Assembly: GCA_002839285.1 (NCBI GenBank)
Contig: PGXT01000023.1
Coordinates: 1 to 59,144 of the forward strand
DNA length: 59,144 nucleotides
From: Spirochaetae bacterium HGW-Spirochaetae-5
Lineage (GTDB): Bacteria > Spirochaetota > UBA4802 > UBA5550
Reading direction: 5' to 3'
Part shown: in pieces, positions 17,170 to 28,158 of the stretch
Layout: each line of letters begins with the position of its first letter
Position numbering within the stretch: position 1 is the stretch's first letter
Position numbers and translations under genes: made by a program
The notes under the pieces: model-generated
The model's input: the letters and a program-made list of their open reading frames with translations, nothing else
Database searches by the model: none
Told to the model about the DNA's origin: nothing

Positions 17170-18390
17170 ATGATTACCGTTGAAAAAGCTCTGGAAATAA
17201 TAATATCTGATACTTCAGTTACAGAAAAATCTGAAAAAATAGATCTTTTTAACTCTTATGGACGTACTCTCTTTAAAGATGCCATTGCTGAATCTAATGT
17301 TCCGCCGTCAAACAATTCCGCTATGGATGGATACGCAGTCTTTACTGAAGATTTGGCTGCTGCTGAAAAAAACACACCTGCTTTATTGAAGATAATTGAT
17401 GAAGTACAGGCCGGTTATGAATTCAAAGGGGACTCGCTTAAAAGCGGAACTGCTGTAAGAATTATGACAGGAGCTCCTATCCCTGAAGGTGCCGATAGCG
17501 TTATACCTTTTGAAGAGACTGAAGAATCTGGTGATATTGTAAAAGTATTCAAAAAAACATCTATTCATGAGAATATCCGTTTTGCCGGTGAAGATATAAA
17601 GAAAGGTAATATTGTATTAAAAGCAGGAACCAGAATAGACTCTGCAGAGATAGGTCTTCTTTCATCTATAAATATGAAGGAGATTGAAGTCTACAAAAAA
17701 CCTAAGGTTGGTATAATCTCTACGGGGGATGAACTGGCTGAGCCGGGTTTAAATAATTCAGGGAAGATAATTAACAGTAATGCATATGTTTTATATTCAG
17801 AGGTACAAAAATACGGGGGAAACCCTGTCTATGCCGGTATTGTAAAAGACAATTATGAAGATGTTAAAAACTGCTTTTTAAGAATGATGGATAACGATAT
17901 AATTATCTCCTCAGGCGGAGTATCCATGGGGAGATACGACTTTATACCTGATGTTCTTAAAGAACTGGGAATAGATATTAAAATTGAAAAAGTTATGATG
18001 AAGCCGGGAAAACCTATAATATTCGGTACAACAGGTAAAAAAATATTTTTCGGACTGCCGGGTAATCCTGTTTCAGTTATGGTTTCGTTTATGCAGTTCG
18101 TAAGACCGGCAATTCTTAAAATGACAGGTAATTATAAAATCAGTAAACCGGTATTAAAAGCTATAACAACAGAAGTAATAACAAAAAAAGCTGGGAGAAA
18201 ACATTTTATCAGAGGTGTATTTCATATTAAAGACGGAAAATTATTTGTAAGTACAACCGGTCCTCAAGGTTCTGGAATACTTACATCTATGAGCAGTGCA
18301 AATTGTCTGATAATAGTACCTGAAGAGATTGAATTAATAAAAATCGGTGAATCAGTTGATATCCAGCTTACAGGGCATAGTGAAATATGA
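17170..18390 (+). CDS. moeA: Molybdopterin molybdenumtransferase (MoeA)
   Basis: MoeA inserts molybdate into adenylated molybdopterin to finish the cofactor. The protein is 406 residues, the normal length. It has the N-terminal NNSAMDGYAV, GAPIPEGADSVIPFEE, the MPT-binding core STGDELAEPG and SSGGVSMGRYDF, FFGLPGNPVSVMVSF, and a C-terminal beta domain. It overlaps the next gene by 4 bases and starts a three-gene unit with a PP-loop protein and purN. Together with mogA at 5363 this shows the organism makes molybdoenzymes. Confidence 0.93.
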   Translation: MITVEKALEIIISDTSVTEKSEKIDLFNSYGRTLFKDAIAESNVPPSNNSAMDGYAVFTEDLAAAEKNTPALLKIIDEVQAGYEFKGDSLKSGTAVRIMTGAPIPEGADSVIPFEETEESGDIVKVFKKTSIHENIRFAGEDIKKGNIVLKAGTRIDSAEIGLLSSINMKEIEVYKKPKVGIISTGDELAEPGLNNSGKIINSNAYVLYSEVQKYGGNPVYAGIVKDNYEDVKNCFLRMMDNDIIISSGGVSMGRYDFIPDVLKELGIDIKIEKVMMKPGKPIIFGTTGKKIFFGLPGNPVSVMVSFMQFVRPAILKMTGNYKISKPVLKAITTEVITKKAGRKHFIRGVFHIKDGKLFVSTTGPQGSGILTSMSSANCLIIVPEEIELIKIGESVDIQLTGHSEI

Positions 18391-19385
18391 TGAAGAAAGG
18401 TAAATGTATACTTCTATACTCCGGAGGACTGGATAGTCTTATTGCAGGAAAAATTCTCATTGATCAGGGACTTGAAGTTATAGGTCTTCATTGTATTCTC
18501 CCTTATTTCCCGCCAGATATGGATCCGGATCAGCTGAAAGAGTCTGTTAACGCAAAACAGATTGGACTTAATTTAGTTCACTACAGATGCGGTGAAGAAT
18601 ATATTTCCATGCTGAAAAATCCTCTCCATGGTTATGGAAAACAGATTAATCCCTGTATTGACTGTAAAATATTTTTCATAAATAAAGCAGCAGAGATGAT
18701 GCTTGAAACCGGTGCCGATTTTGTAGCGACAGGTGAAGTTGTGGGACAAAGACCCATGTCTCAACATAAAAATACTCTAATTCATATAGAAAACAGCACA
18801 TTGAAAGGGAGACTTCTCCGTCCTCTATCGGCTAAACTTCTTAACCCGACAATACCTGAAATTGAAGGTATTGTCGATAGAGAAAATCTTTATGATATCA
18901 GCGGACGGGGAAGAACAAGACAGATAGCGCTTGCTGCATCACTGGGAATTAAAGATTTTTCATCTCCTGCCGGCGGATGTCTTTTTACAGATGCATTCAT
19001 AGCTGCAAGAATAAAAGATCTTATGAAATACAATCCTGACTTTAAACAAAGAGATCTTTATCTTTTAAAAACCGGAAGACATTTCAGAATTAACCCTGAT
19101 TTAAAGATAATAGTCACAAAAAATCAGAATGAAAGTCTTGAACTGGATAAATATGAAAGGGATTCCGATTTCTTCTTCAGACCCGGTTTCAGCGGTCCAT
19201 CAGTGTTAGTTAAGGGAGTATTGAAAGAAGAAGATATCAATCTCATTAATTCAATAATGTGCAGATACGGAAAACCAACATCAGAAGAGAATAATATAAC
19301 AATTTACAAAAATAATAACATTCACCGCGAGTTAAAATGTATTGAACCTATTTCAGATGCTGAATTGGATAAGTATAGAATATGA
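18387..19385 (+). CDS. PP-loop ATPase, tRNA thiolation enzyme-like (MnmA/ThiI-related)
   Basis: The 332-residue protein starts with the PP-loop SGGLDS (residues 12-17), which binds ATP for adenylation of an RNA base. NPCIDCK then places two cysteines where MnmA-like and iron-sulfur-dependent thiolases have their catalytic or cluster-binding residues. PAGGCLFTD in the second half contributes a third cysteine. The C-terminal 110 residues resemble the domain seen after the PP-loop in a group often labelled tRNA thiouridylase-like. The likely reaction is sulfur transfer to a tRNA uridine, possibly with an Fe-S cluster; this is inference. It overlaps moeA and purN by 4 bases each, so all three are translated together. 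Confidence 0.75.
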   Translation: MMKKGKCILLYSGGLDSLIAGKILIDQGLEVIGLHCILPYFPPDMDPDQLKESVNAKQIGLNLVHYRCGEEYISMLKNPLHGYGKQINPCIDCKIFFINKAAEMMLETGADFVATGEVVGQRPMSQHKNTLIHIENSTLKGRLLRPLSAKLLNPTIPEIEGIVDRENLYDISGRGRTRQIALAASLGIKDFSSPAGGCLFTDAFIAARIKDLMKYNPDFKQRDLYLLKTGRHFRINPDLKIIVTKNQNESLELDKYERDSDFFFRPGFSGPSVLVKGVLKEEDINLINSIMCRYGKPTSEENNITIYKNNNIHRELKCIEPISDAELDKYRI

Positions 19386-20008
19386 TTTTTATTAAAAAGA
19401 AAAAGAAAGTAATATCATTTCTTGTATCGGGGAATGGATCAAATTTCAAAGCCGTAGCAGAAAAGATTAAAAACGGATACATAAACGGAAAAACCGGTAT
19501 AGTCATATCAACTTCACAGGATGCTCCTGCATTAAAAAAATCTGAAGAACTTGGTATTCCATCAGTTATTATTGATCATAAACATTTTGCCTCAAAAAAA
19601 GATTATGAAGCAGAAATGATAAAAATCCTGAAAGATTTTAAAACAGATCTTATTATTACCGCAGGTTATATGCGTATTTTATCACCGGATTTTATTATGC
19701 ATTTTCAAAACAGAATAATAAATATACACCCATCTCTTCTCCCGTCTTTTCCGGGAAAATCAGCACAACAGCAGGCGCTTGATTATGGTGTTAAAATAAC
19801 AGGATGCACTAGTCACTTTATAGACGAAGGTACAGATACAGGACCTGTAATAATGCAGGCACCGGTTTCTGTTGACTACGAAGATAACATCAATACACTA
19901 TCTGCTAAAATATTGAGTGAAGAACATAGAATTCTGGCAGATAGTGTTAAACTTTTTTGTGAAGACAGATTAATAATAAAAAATAGAAGAGTTAAAATAA
20001 AAAAGTAA
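19382..20008 (+). CDS. purN: Phosphoribosylglycinamide formyltransferase (PurN)
   Basis: PurN transfers a formyl group from 10-formyl-THF to GAR in purine synthesis. The 208-residue protein carries VSGNGSNF for phosphate binding and the catalytic Asn-His segment IINIHPSLLPSFPG. It also has the Asp loop HFIDEGTDTGPVI. The usual His of the HAQ segment after FPG is replaced (KSAQQQA). This residue is not one of the catalytic three. The start overlaps the thiolase-like gene by 4 bases. It is last in the moeA operon and converges on a lipoprotein gene. Confidence 0.92.
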   Translation: MIFIKKKKKVISFLVSGNGSNFKAVAEKIKNGYINGKTGIVISTSQDAPALKKSEELGIPSVIIDHKHFASKKDYEAEMIKILKDFKTDLIITAGYMRILSPDFIMHFQNRIINIHPSLLPSFPGKSAQQQALDYGVKITGCTSHFIDEGTDTGPVIMQAPVSVDYEDNINTLSAKILSEEHRILADSVKLFCEDRLIIKNRRVKIKK

Positions 20009-20413
20009 TTACTTTTTTTCAAATTTCTCTTTTAATCCAACATCCTGAATCTGATAATATATTTCTATCCCGTTTTCAACTCTCTTTTCAGAAATAACTT
20101 TTCCGTTTTTCATAGGTTTATCAAATTCTGAATTGATTTTTGAGATATCCGTAAATCGGCTTTCATTCATCATTCTGACTTTTACAATATCCTGAATTAT
20201 CTTATGTCTTGCCTTTTCTTTAGCTTTTTCAAGATTATCAGATACAACCATCACCGTATATGTATCTTTATCACTCCAGCCGACACTTACATTTTCAGAG
20301 TTGACAACGGTTTCTTTTACCGGTTCCTTTATAATAGTTTCTTTTTTTAACTCTTTCTGAGAACAACTTGTAATAGATAGGATAAAAATTATCAAAAAGA
20401 AATAAAGTTTCAT
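20009..20413 (-). CDS. Small lipoprotein, LPP20-like
   Basis: It has a lipoprotein signal peptide of 17 residues ending in the lipobox SITSC, so the mature protein is lipidated and envelope-bound. After a charged linker comes WSDKDTYTVMVVSDNLEKAKEKARHKIIQDIV. This is the same pattern (W.D.DTY followed by an A-rich helix) as the lipoprotein at 21224 and, more distantly, the one at 40462. The protein is 134 residues. Function is unknown; family members are common small envelope lipoproteins. It converges on purN with no gap. Confidence 0.75.
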   Translation of the reverse strand: MKLYFFLIIFILSITSCSQKELKKETIIKEPVKETVVNSENVSVGWSDKDTYTVMVVSDNLEKAKEKARHKIIQDIVKVRMMNESRFTDISKINSEFDKPMKNGKVISEKRVENGIEIYYQIQDVGLKEKFEKK

Positions 20414-20512
20414 AATTTACCGTCCTTTTTTTATAGATTTTTTTAAGCAGATAATTATATTGAACTAATTCTATTATAATGAATAATATAAATTCAGGAG
20501 TATATACAATTT

Positions 20513-21040
20513 ATGCAAATACTTATTACTTTTATAATAATTTCAATCATTTGTTTAATTCTTACATATTATTTTAATCTGTTTATTTCCAAGAGTGTTT
20601 ACACCAGAAGTGAACTTAGCAATATACTACCGCAGCTTGGCAGTATGATTAATACTATTTATTACAGATATTCAATAATTTATCTTGCTGGATTTTATTT
20701 GTTATCCGGTTTAATGGGTATTCTTCTGTTATCATTATTTGAAAACTGGATTATTAATTCTGCCCTAATCCCGGTTATTTTGTTTTATTCTGCCCCAAAG
20801 CTTGCTGTTTATTTCGAACAGACAAGAGTAACTATATCTGAAAATTATAAAGATATTGCTGAAGCCCTTTACTCAAAATACTATAATTACATCTTAAGCG
20901 GTTTTTCAGCAGGTTATGCATCAAAACTTATAGAGAACTGTTTCACCAACAGTTTTATCAGTTTTACATGGTTCATCATAAATTTTTTAATTATAATTGC
21001 AATAGCAGTTTTAGCTTTAAGAAATGATATTTTTGAATAA
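20513..21040 (+). CDS. Hypothetical inner-membrane protein, about four membrane segments
   Basis: Not recognised. The 175-residue protein has hydrophobic stretches at about 1-25, 55-75, 80-95 and 150-170, separated by short polar loops. The loop at about 100-135 is charged and Tyr-rich. The ATG at 20513 follows CAGGAG. It lies between two related small lipoprotein genes, which may hint at a shared envelope role; this is weak. Confidence 0.6.
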   Translation: MQILITFIIISIICLILTYYFNLFISKSVYTRSELSNILPQLGSMINTIYYRYSIIYLAGFYLLSGLMGILLLSLFENWIINSALIPVILFYSAPKLAVYFEQTRVTISENYKDIAEALYSKYYNYILSGFSAGYASKLIENCFTNSFISFTWFIINFLIIIAIAVLALRNDIFE

Positions 21041-21118
21041 AAACCGGAATTAATTAAACATTTTATAATATTTTGTATATATAAACAGAGCAACTAATAA
21101 AATAGTTTTAATTTTATG

Positions 21119-21150
21119 TTGACTTGCATCAAAATATTTTTTATTGTATT
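21119..21150 (+). promoter_or_regulatory. Possible sigma-70 promoter of the lipoprotein gene at 21224
   Basis: TTGACT at 21119 followed 17 bases later by TATTGT at 21142. The gap to the start codon is about 75 bases. The match to the -10 consensus is moderate. Confidence 0.35.
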
Positions 21151-21223
21151 AACATCTTTAACTCATGAATATAAGTGCATGAGTAATAAAATTTTTCTAA
21201 CATTTACCAGGAGGTTCTTCAAT

Positions 21224-21679
21224 ATGAAGAAATTATTCGTAATGGCTCTTGTTCTTTCAATGGGTCTTGTCTTCACCTTTACATCATGCGGCGGAAAAAA
21301 AATAGGCGGCAACGTTCAGGGAGAGACATTTAAAAATGAGAGTTGGGTTGATGATAATACTTACAGACTAGCAGCTGCCGGTGTTGCTAATTCTAAACTC
21401 AAAAACAAAGTAGCAAGAAGAGAGAGTGCAAAAAGAGCTGCTATTCTTAACGCACAGTATCAGGTTCTTGAAAAATTCAAAGGTTCTAAGATAGAAGGAG
21501 CTGCTGGTATGTCTGATTTTGAAAATACCGGTATAGCTATAGCACAGGAGATTCAGGGAGTTGTTAAAGGCGGATCAGTTATGAGTGCAACTTATGATGA
21601 GGAAGACAACTGCGAAATAATCTATGAAGTAAAAGCAAAAGGTCTTAAGAATAAAGTTGCTCATGCAGACTGGCAGTAA
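21224..21679 (+). CDS. Small lipoprotein, LPP20-like
   Basis: The 151-residue protein begins with a classic signal peptide and lipobox (FTSC, followed by GGKK). WVDDNTYRLAAAGVANSKLKNKVARRESAKRAAILNAQYQVLEKF matches the pattern of the lipoprotein at 20009. A longer frame starts at 21116, but AGGAGG at 21209 precedes the ATG at 21224 with 9 bases spacing, and the lipobox requires this start. It ends just before a strong terminator. Function is unknown; the family is envelope-associated. Confidence 0.82.
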   Translation: MKKLFVMALVLSMGLVFTFTSCGGKKIGGNVQGETFKNESWVDDNTYRLAAAGVANSKLKNKVARRESAKRAAILNAQYQVLEKFKGSKIEGAAGMSDFENTGIAIAQEIQGVVKGGSVMSATYDEEDNCEIIYEVKAKGLKNKVAHADWQ

Positions 21680-21701
21680 TTTTTTTTACAGATTAAAATT
21701 T

Positions 21702-21731
21702 AAAAAAGCTGTCATATGACAGCTTTTTTTT
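21702..21731. terminator. Rho-independent terminator after the lipoprotein gene
   Basis: AAGCTGTCATATGACAGCTT hairpin followed by a T-run. Confidence 0.9.
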
Positions 21732-21743
21732 AGCATTATATAT

Positions 21744-21777
21744 AAAAAAAGACATCTTATTCAGATGTCTTTTTTTA
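21744..21777. terminator. Rho-independent terminator facing the 5S-like sequence
   Basis: AGACATCT-TATTC-AGATGTCT hairpin with A- and T-runs on both sides. It sits 9 bases past the 3' end of the minus-strand 5S-like RNA and can work in either direction. Confidence 0.85.
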
Positions 21778-21785
21778 TATTTTAA

Positions 21786-21872
21786 CCCGGCAGCGTCCTA
21801 CTCTCCCACACAGCTACCCATGCAGTACCATCGGCGATAAGAGGCTTAACTTCTGTGTTCGGAATGGGTTCG
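21786..21872 (-). rRNA. rrf: 5S rRNA, 3' portion only (5' part not recognisable)
   Basis: On the minus strand the sequence from 21872 down to 21786 matches the 3' three-quarters of bacterial 5S rRNA: CCGAACACAGAAGTTAAG, CGCCGATGGTACTGCATGGG, GGGAGAGTAGGACGCTGCCG. Its 3' end should pair with a 5' CCCGGCAG-type strand (helix I). No such sequence lies within 60 bases upstream. In its place is an AT-rich stretch whose only structure is a GATAG...CTATC hairpin. No 23S gene is adjacent; gyrA ends about 180 bases upstream on the same strand. A terminator follows immediately. It could be a decayed 5S copy, a truncated duplicate, or a 5S with a replaced 5' arm. Confidence 0.7.
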
Positions 21873-21946
21873 ATAGATTACTTATATTTTTTTATGCTAT
21901 CTGAGTCAATTAAAAAAAAATAGAATTTAAATTTTTTGTAATATCT

Positions 21947-22019
21947 ACTTATAAACCGATTGTGAAATTGCTCTCCGTGCAACCATGGTGCACCGGAGAT
22001 AATATACCGCTGGTTTCTA
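21947..22019. repeat. Palindromic intergenic element, family C-like, between gyrA and the 5S fragment
   Basis: It opens TATAAACCGATTGTGAAATT, like other family C arms. A hairpin follows (CTCCGTGC ... GCACCGGAG, one bulge), and the end TACCGCTGGTTTCTA is a loose inverse of the start. It lies 30 bases beyond the gyrA stop and may end or stabilise that mRNA. Confidence 0.5.
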
Positions 22020-22052
22020 GGTAGTTACTTTTTATAAAAATTCCATACCTTT

Positions 22053-24509
22053 TTATTCTGTTTCAGAAAGTACAGCAAAATCTGAAACAAAATCATTATC
22101 ATTTAATTCAAGTAATTTGATCCCCACGGTTGCACGGCCCTGAGTTGAAATATCCTTTGCTAAAAGTCTTATGGTCATACCTGATAAGGAAGTTATAATA
22201 ATCTCGTCAGTTGCTAATACCGAACGTATACCTGCAGCAGATCCGTTTTTATCGGTGATCTTAAGATAGGTCATCCCTTTACCGCCACGTCCCTTATTAA
22301 CAAAATTATTATAGGTAATTCTCTTTCCAAAACCTTTATCAGAAATTGCAAACAATGTAGAACCCTCTTTAACAATATCCATACCAATAATATAATCTTC
22401 GCCATCGAGCCGCATACCGATTATTCCGGCTGCAGTACGTCCCATTGATCTCATTTTTTGAAGATTAGTACGGAGAAGAGAACCATTTTTAGATGCTATG
22501 ACAAGATCACTCTCTTTTTCAACAACCTTAACATCAACAAGTTCATCATCTTTTTTGAGATTTATACAAATAATCCCCCCTTTTTTGGCATTGGCAAACT
22601 CTTTAATTTCGGTCTTTTTTAGAATACCGTATTTTGTTGCCATACACAGGAAATCATCAGTTTCAAAATTTTTAATAGCGCATATTGCTGTTACATTTTC
22701 ACCCTGAGCAAGATTTATCAGACCTCTGAGAGATTTACCTCTGCTTGTTTTTGTTGCAGGTGGAATTTCGTAAGTTTTGAGCGCAAAGATTTTTCCTTTG
22801 TTTGAAAAAAGATAAATTGTGTCATGATTAGTTGCAACTGTCATCATTCTCACAAAATCTTCTCTCTTGGAAGACATCCCTATTACACCTTTTCCTCCGC
22901 GCCCCTGCTTTTTAAAAGTATCAATGGGCATTCTTCGGATGAAAGCATCATTTGTAATCGACACAACTACACTTTCATCAGCTATAAGATCTTCAATATC
23001 AAAATCAGTTGAAGACTCACCGCCGAGTACTATCTCTGTTCTTCTTTTATCATTGTATTTTTCTTTGACTTCTGCAAGCTCGGTTTTTATAAGATTATTA
23101 ACTTTAACTTCACTTTTGAGAATTGCATTAAGTTCAGCTATAAGCTTAATAAGTTCTTTCAGTTCATCAACAATCTTCTTTATTTCAAGACTGGTCAATC
23201 TCTGAAGTCTCATATCAAGAATTGCCTTTGCCTGAATCTCTGACAGATTAAATCTCTTTATAAGTTTTGTTCCTGCTTCTTCAGGTGTTTTTGAAGCCTT
23301 AATAACTGCAATTACTTCATCGATATTTTCAAGAGCTATTTTTAATCCTTCGAGTATATGTGCTCTCTCTTCGGCCTTCTTCAGATCATATTTTGTTCTT
23401 CTTATAACAACTTCACGTTTATGTGTAATATAATGAGAGAGAACAGCCTTAAGATCTAAAACCTTCGGAACTCCATCAACAATAGCAAGCATTATAACAC
23501 CGAATGAAGTCTGCAGAGCCGTGTGCTTTAAAAGCTTATTAATAATTACTCCGCTGTTTGCATCTTTTTTTAATCCAATATAGATTCTCATCCCTTTTCT
23601 ATCAGATTCGTCTCTGAGTTCAGCAATACCTTCTATCTCTTTTTCGTTTACAAGTTCGGCTATTCGTGTTATCAGAGATGCTTTGTTGACCTGATAAGGG
23701 ATTTCTGTAATAATTATCTCTTCTCTCCCCTTTTTATTCTCCTCTATCTCGTACTTGCCTCTTATAATTACACTGCCGCGCCCTGTATTATAAGCTTTTA
23801 TGATACCTTCATTCCCCATGATTGAAGCGCCCGTGGGAAAGTCCGGACCTTTGATATATTTTAATAGATTTTTTACAGGGGTATCAGGATTATCAATGAG
23901 ATATATTGTTGCATCTATAACCTCCCCAAGATTATGAGGCGGAATCTTAGTTGCCATACCCACGGCAATTCCCTCAGAACCATTTACAAGAAGATTAGGA
24001 TAAGCAGATGGAAGTACCTTCGGTTCTTTTCTTGAATCATCAAAGTTGGGTAAAAAATCAACAGTCTCTTTATCAATATCTCTCAATAATTCTTCAGCAA
24101 CTTTTTCAAGACGCGCTTCAGTGTACCTGTAAGCAGCAGCGCGGTCGCCATCGACTGATCCATAGTTACCCTGACCATCAATTAGAGGTACTCTCATTGA
24201 AAAATTCTGAGCCATCCGTACCATTGTTTCATACACAGCAGTATCACCATGAGGATGATAGTTACCTATTACTTCACCGACAATTTTAGCTGATTTAACA
24301 TATGGACGGTCACTTCTCCAGGCACGTTGATCCATAGCCCAGAGGATCCGTCTGTGTACAGGTTTAAGACCATCACGGACATCGGGCAGGGCTCTGCCTA
24401 CTATTACGCTCATGGCATAATCCAGATAAGCAACATTCATCTGGTCTTCAATTTCTACTTTTATTACTTTTGGTATAAATTCTTCGTTATTATCTTTTTT
24501 TGATGGCAC
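22053..24509 (-). CDS. gyrA: DNA gyrase subunit A
   Basis: GyrA cuts and rejoins DNA as the breakage-reunion half of the A2B2 gyrase that introduces negative supercoils. The 818-residue protein has the active-site Tyr in AAAYRYTEARL (about residue 129). The C-terminal beta-pinwheel carries the GyrA-box QGRGGKG that separates gyrase from ParC. The positions matching the quinolone-contact residues Ser83 and Asp87 of E. coli are Thr90 and Glu94, common natural alternatives. The gene follows gyrB with a gap of about 45 bases and is the last protein gene of the origin cluster before the 5S fragment. Confidence 0.97.
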   Translation of the reverse strand: MPSKKDNNEEFIPKVIKVEIEDQMNVAYLDYAMSVIVGRALPDVRDGLKPVHRRILWAMDQRAWRSDRPYVKSAKIVGEVIGNYHPHGDTAVYETMVRMAQNFSMRVPLIDGQGNYGSVDGDRAAAYRYTEARLEKVAEELLRDIDKETVDFLPNFDDSRKEPKVLPSAYPNLLVNGSEGIAVGMATKIPPHNLGEVIDATIYLIDNPDTPVKNLLKYIKGPDFPTGASIMGNEGIIKAYNTGRGSVIIRGKYEIEENKKGREEIIITEIPYQVNKASLITRIAELVNEKEIEGIAELRDESDRKGMRIYIGLKKDANSGVIINKLLKHTALQTSFGVIMLAIVDGVPKVLDLKAVLSHYITHKREVVIRRTKYDLKKAEERAHILEGLKIALENIDEVIAVIKASKTPEEAGTKLIKRFNLSEIQAKAILDMRLQRLTSLEIKKIVDELKELIKLIAELNAILKSEVKVNNLIKTELAEVKEKYNDKRRTEIVLGGESSTDFDIEDLIADESVVVSITNDAFIRRMPIDTFKKQGRGGKGVIGMSSKREDFVRMMTVATNHDTIYLFSNKGKIFALKTYEIPPATKTSRGKSLRGLINLAQGENVTAICAIKNFETDDFLCMATKYGILKKTEIKEFANAKKGGIICINLKKDDELVDVKVVEKESDLVIASKNGSLLRTNLQKMRSMGRTAAGIIGMRLDGEDYIIGMDIVKEGSTLFAISDKGFGKRITYNNFVNKGRGGKGMTYLKITDKNGSAAGIRSVLATDEIIITSLSGMTIRLLAKDISTQGRATVGIKLLELNDNDFVSDFAVLSETE

Positions 24510-24554
24510 TTCATTTACTCCGGTAAAATTTTTAAATTTATTTTATTCTTAATT

Positions 24555-26710
<2,156 letters not shown>

Positions 26711-26712
26711 TA

Positions 26713-27051
26713 TTAAGTATTTCTCCATCTGCTTTTTTTTACTTCAAACTTTATAGATTTAATAAAATTTTCTCCATAATCACTTTTTATTTTTTTTAAA
26801 ATTTCAGATGTATGTATTGATAATTCACCAGCATAAGCAGAATGATCAACATTAATAAAAAGATACTTATTAAAAATTCTATCGGGGAAACTGTGTGCTG
26901 ATAGAATATTTCCCACATATGAAGGCCATTTCTGTTTTAAATCCTGTATTATAAAAGAATCTTTTATATCAAGATCCTCCATAAGATCAGAAACAATATT
27001 ACCAAAGGTAACAAGTGTATTTTTTCTATTTTCACCGAATCTGAATTTCAA
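26713..27051 (-). CDS. DUF721/DciA-family protein, probable replicative helicase loader
   Basis: The 112-residue protein has the DUF721 core: KQKWPSYVGNILSAHSFPDRIFNKYLFINVDHSAYAGELSIH and ILKKI. DciA proteins of this family help load the replicative helicase DnaB in bacteria that lack DnaC or DnaI. The position just after recF and before gyrB is conserved in Leptospira. It overlaps recF by 4 bases at its start and its stop adjoins the RemB-like start. The N-terminal 20 residues are basic. Confidence 0.8.
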   Translation of the reverse strand: MKFRFGENRKNTLVTFGNIVSDLMEDLDIKDSFIIQDLKQKWPSYVGNILSAHSFPDRIFNKYLFINVDHSAYAGELSIHTSEILKKIKSDYGENFIKSIKFEVKKSRWRNT

Positions 27052-28157
27052 TTATTCAACCCGTCTGAAACTATCCCTTTATTAACAAAAAATTGTTTTG
27101 AATTTGATAGTATATTTTTATCATAAAAATGATTTACCATTGTAAATATAATCTGACCTTCATTTTTTAATAAATCAATCATACTATTACGTCTTTTCTC
27201 GTCAAGTTCTGAAAATATATCATCAACAAGAATTATACATTTTTTGTTTTTTAATATTTTAATAATTTCAACCTCTGAAAATTTAAGACTTATACTGGCT
27301 GTTCTCTTTTGTCCTTGAGAAGCATAGTTTATAAATGCAATTTTATCAGAGTTAGTTATTATATAGTCATCTCTGTGAGGCCCGTACACTGTATTTCCGC
27401 GACGTACATCAATCCTGCTGTTATTATTAACCTCTGACAGGATACTATCAGGATCGTCTGATTTTAATGTAGTTATATAATTTAAATAAGGGGAATTATC
27501 CTCTCCGCTTATTTTCAAATAGTTTTTAATAAACAGTTTATTAAACTCAATTATAAATGATTTTCTTTTTTTTAAAATAGAAGATGCTTTATCTGAAAAC
27601 ATTTTATTCCAGACTTCAAGTAATTTTAAATCACCCCTGTTATCTTTTATTTTTTTTAATATAAGATTTCTGGAATAACATATCTCTTTATATTTATTAA
27701 GTTCATCAATATAATCAGGGTACAATTTTGAAATAACAGAATCAAAATATCTTCTTCTTAATTCCGGTGAACCGTTTATAATATTAATATCAGTTGGAAT
27801 AAAATTTACAGTTATAAGTTTTCCATAATAATCAGAAACTTTTTTAATTTCATGTGAATCTATTTTAATTTTTTTTTTTGGTTTATTATTCTGAAATGAA
27901 AAACCAACTTCAAATCTTGAGAATTCTGAATTTGAAACTTCTCCTGAACAATAATATGAATCTTTATTCCAATTTATAATATTATTATCATTTATATTCC
28001 GGAAAGATTTTAAATTGGATATTACTGATATCGCTTCTAAAATATTTGTTTTTCCTGAACCGTTATCTCCTGTTATAAAATTAATTTCAGGTGAAAAATT
28101 AATTTCAAGATTTTCATAATTCCTGAAATTAATAAGTTTAAGATTTGTTAAAATCAT
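27048..28157 (-). CDS. recF: DNA replication and repair protein RecF
   Basis: RecF is an SMC-like ATPase that helps load RecA at gaps during recombination repair. The 369-residue form starts MILTNLKLINFRNYENLEI. It has Walker A TGDNGSGKTN near residue 30, the signature INYASQGQKRTASISLKFSEV, and Walker B IILVDDIFSELD. A start 60 bases further upstream is in frame but would add a hydrophobic leader and overlap dnaN. The ATG at 28157 comes two bases after the dnaN stop. It is part of the conserved dnaN-recF-dciA unit. Confidence 0.95.
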   Translation of the reverse strand: MILTNLKLINFRNYENLEINFSPEINFITGDNGSGKTNILEAISVISNLKSFRNINDNNIINWNKDSYYCSGEVSNSEFSRFEVGFSFQNNKPKKKIKIDSHEIKKVSDYYGKLITVNFIPTDINIINGSPELRRRYFDSVISKLYPDYIDELNKYKEICYSRNLILKKIKDNRGDLKLLEVWNKMFSDKASSILKKRKSFIIEFNKLFIKNYLKISGEDNSPYLNYITTLKSDDPDSILSEVNNNSRIDVRRGNTVYGPHRDDYIITNSDKIAFINYASQGQKRTASISLKFSEVEIIKILKNKKCIILVDDIFSELDEKRRNSMIDLLKNEGQIIFTMVNHFYDKNILSNSKQFFVNKGIVSDGLNN

Positions 28158-28158
28158 A

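Noticed and set aside
21116-21223. Longer N-terminus for the lipoprotein at 21224
   Set aside because: It contains the likely promoter and would bury the signal peptide; AGGAGG precedes the later ATG.
24008-24289. Plus-strand frames inside gyrA and gyrB
   Set aside because: They are shadows of strongly conserved minus-strand genes and have no ribosome-binding site or plausible product.
22053-24509. Quinolone-resistance change in gyrA
   Set aside because: Thr90 and Glu94 are common wild-type residues in many phyla; no resistance can be claimed.
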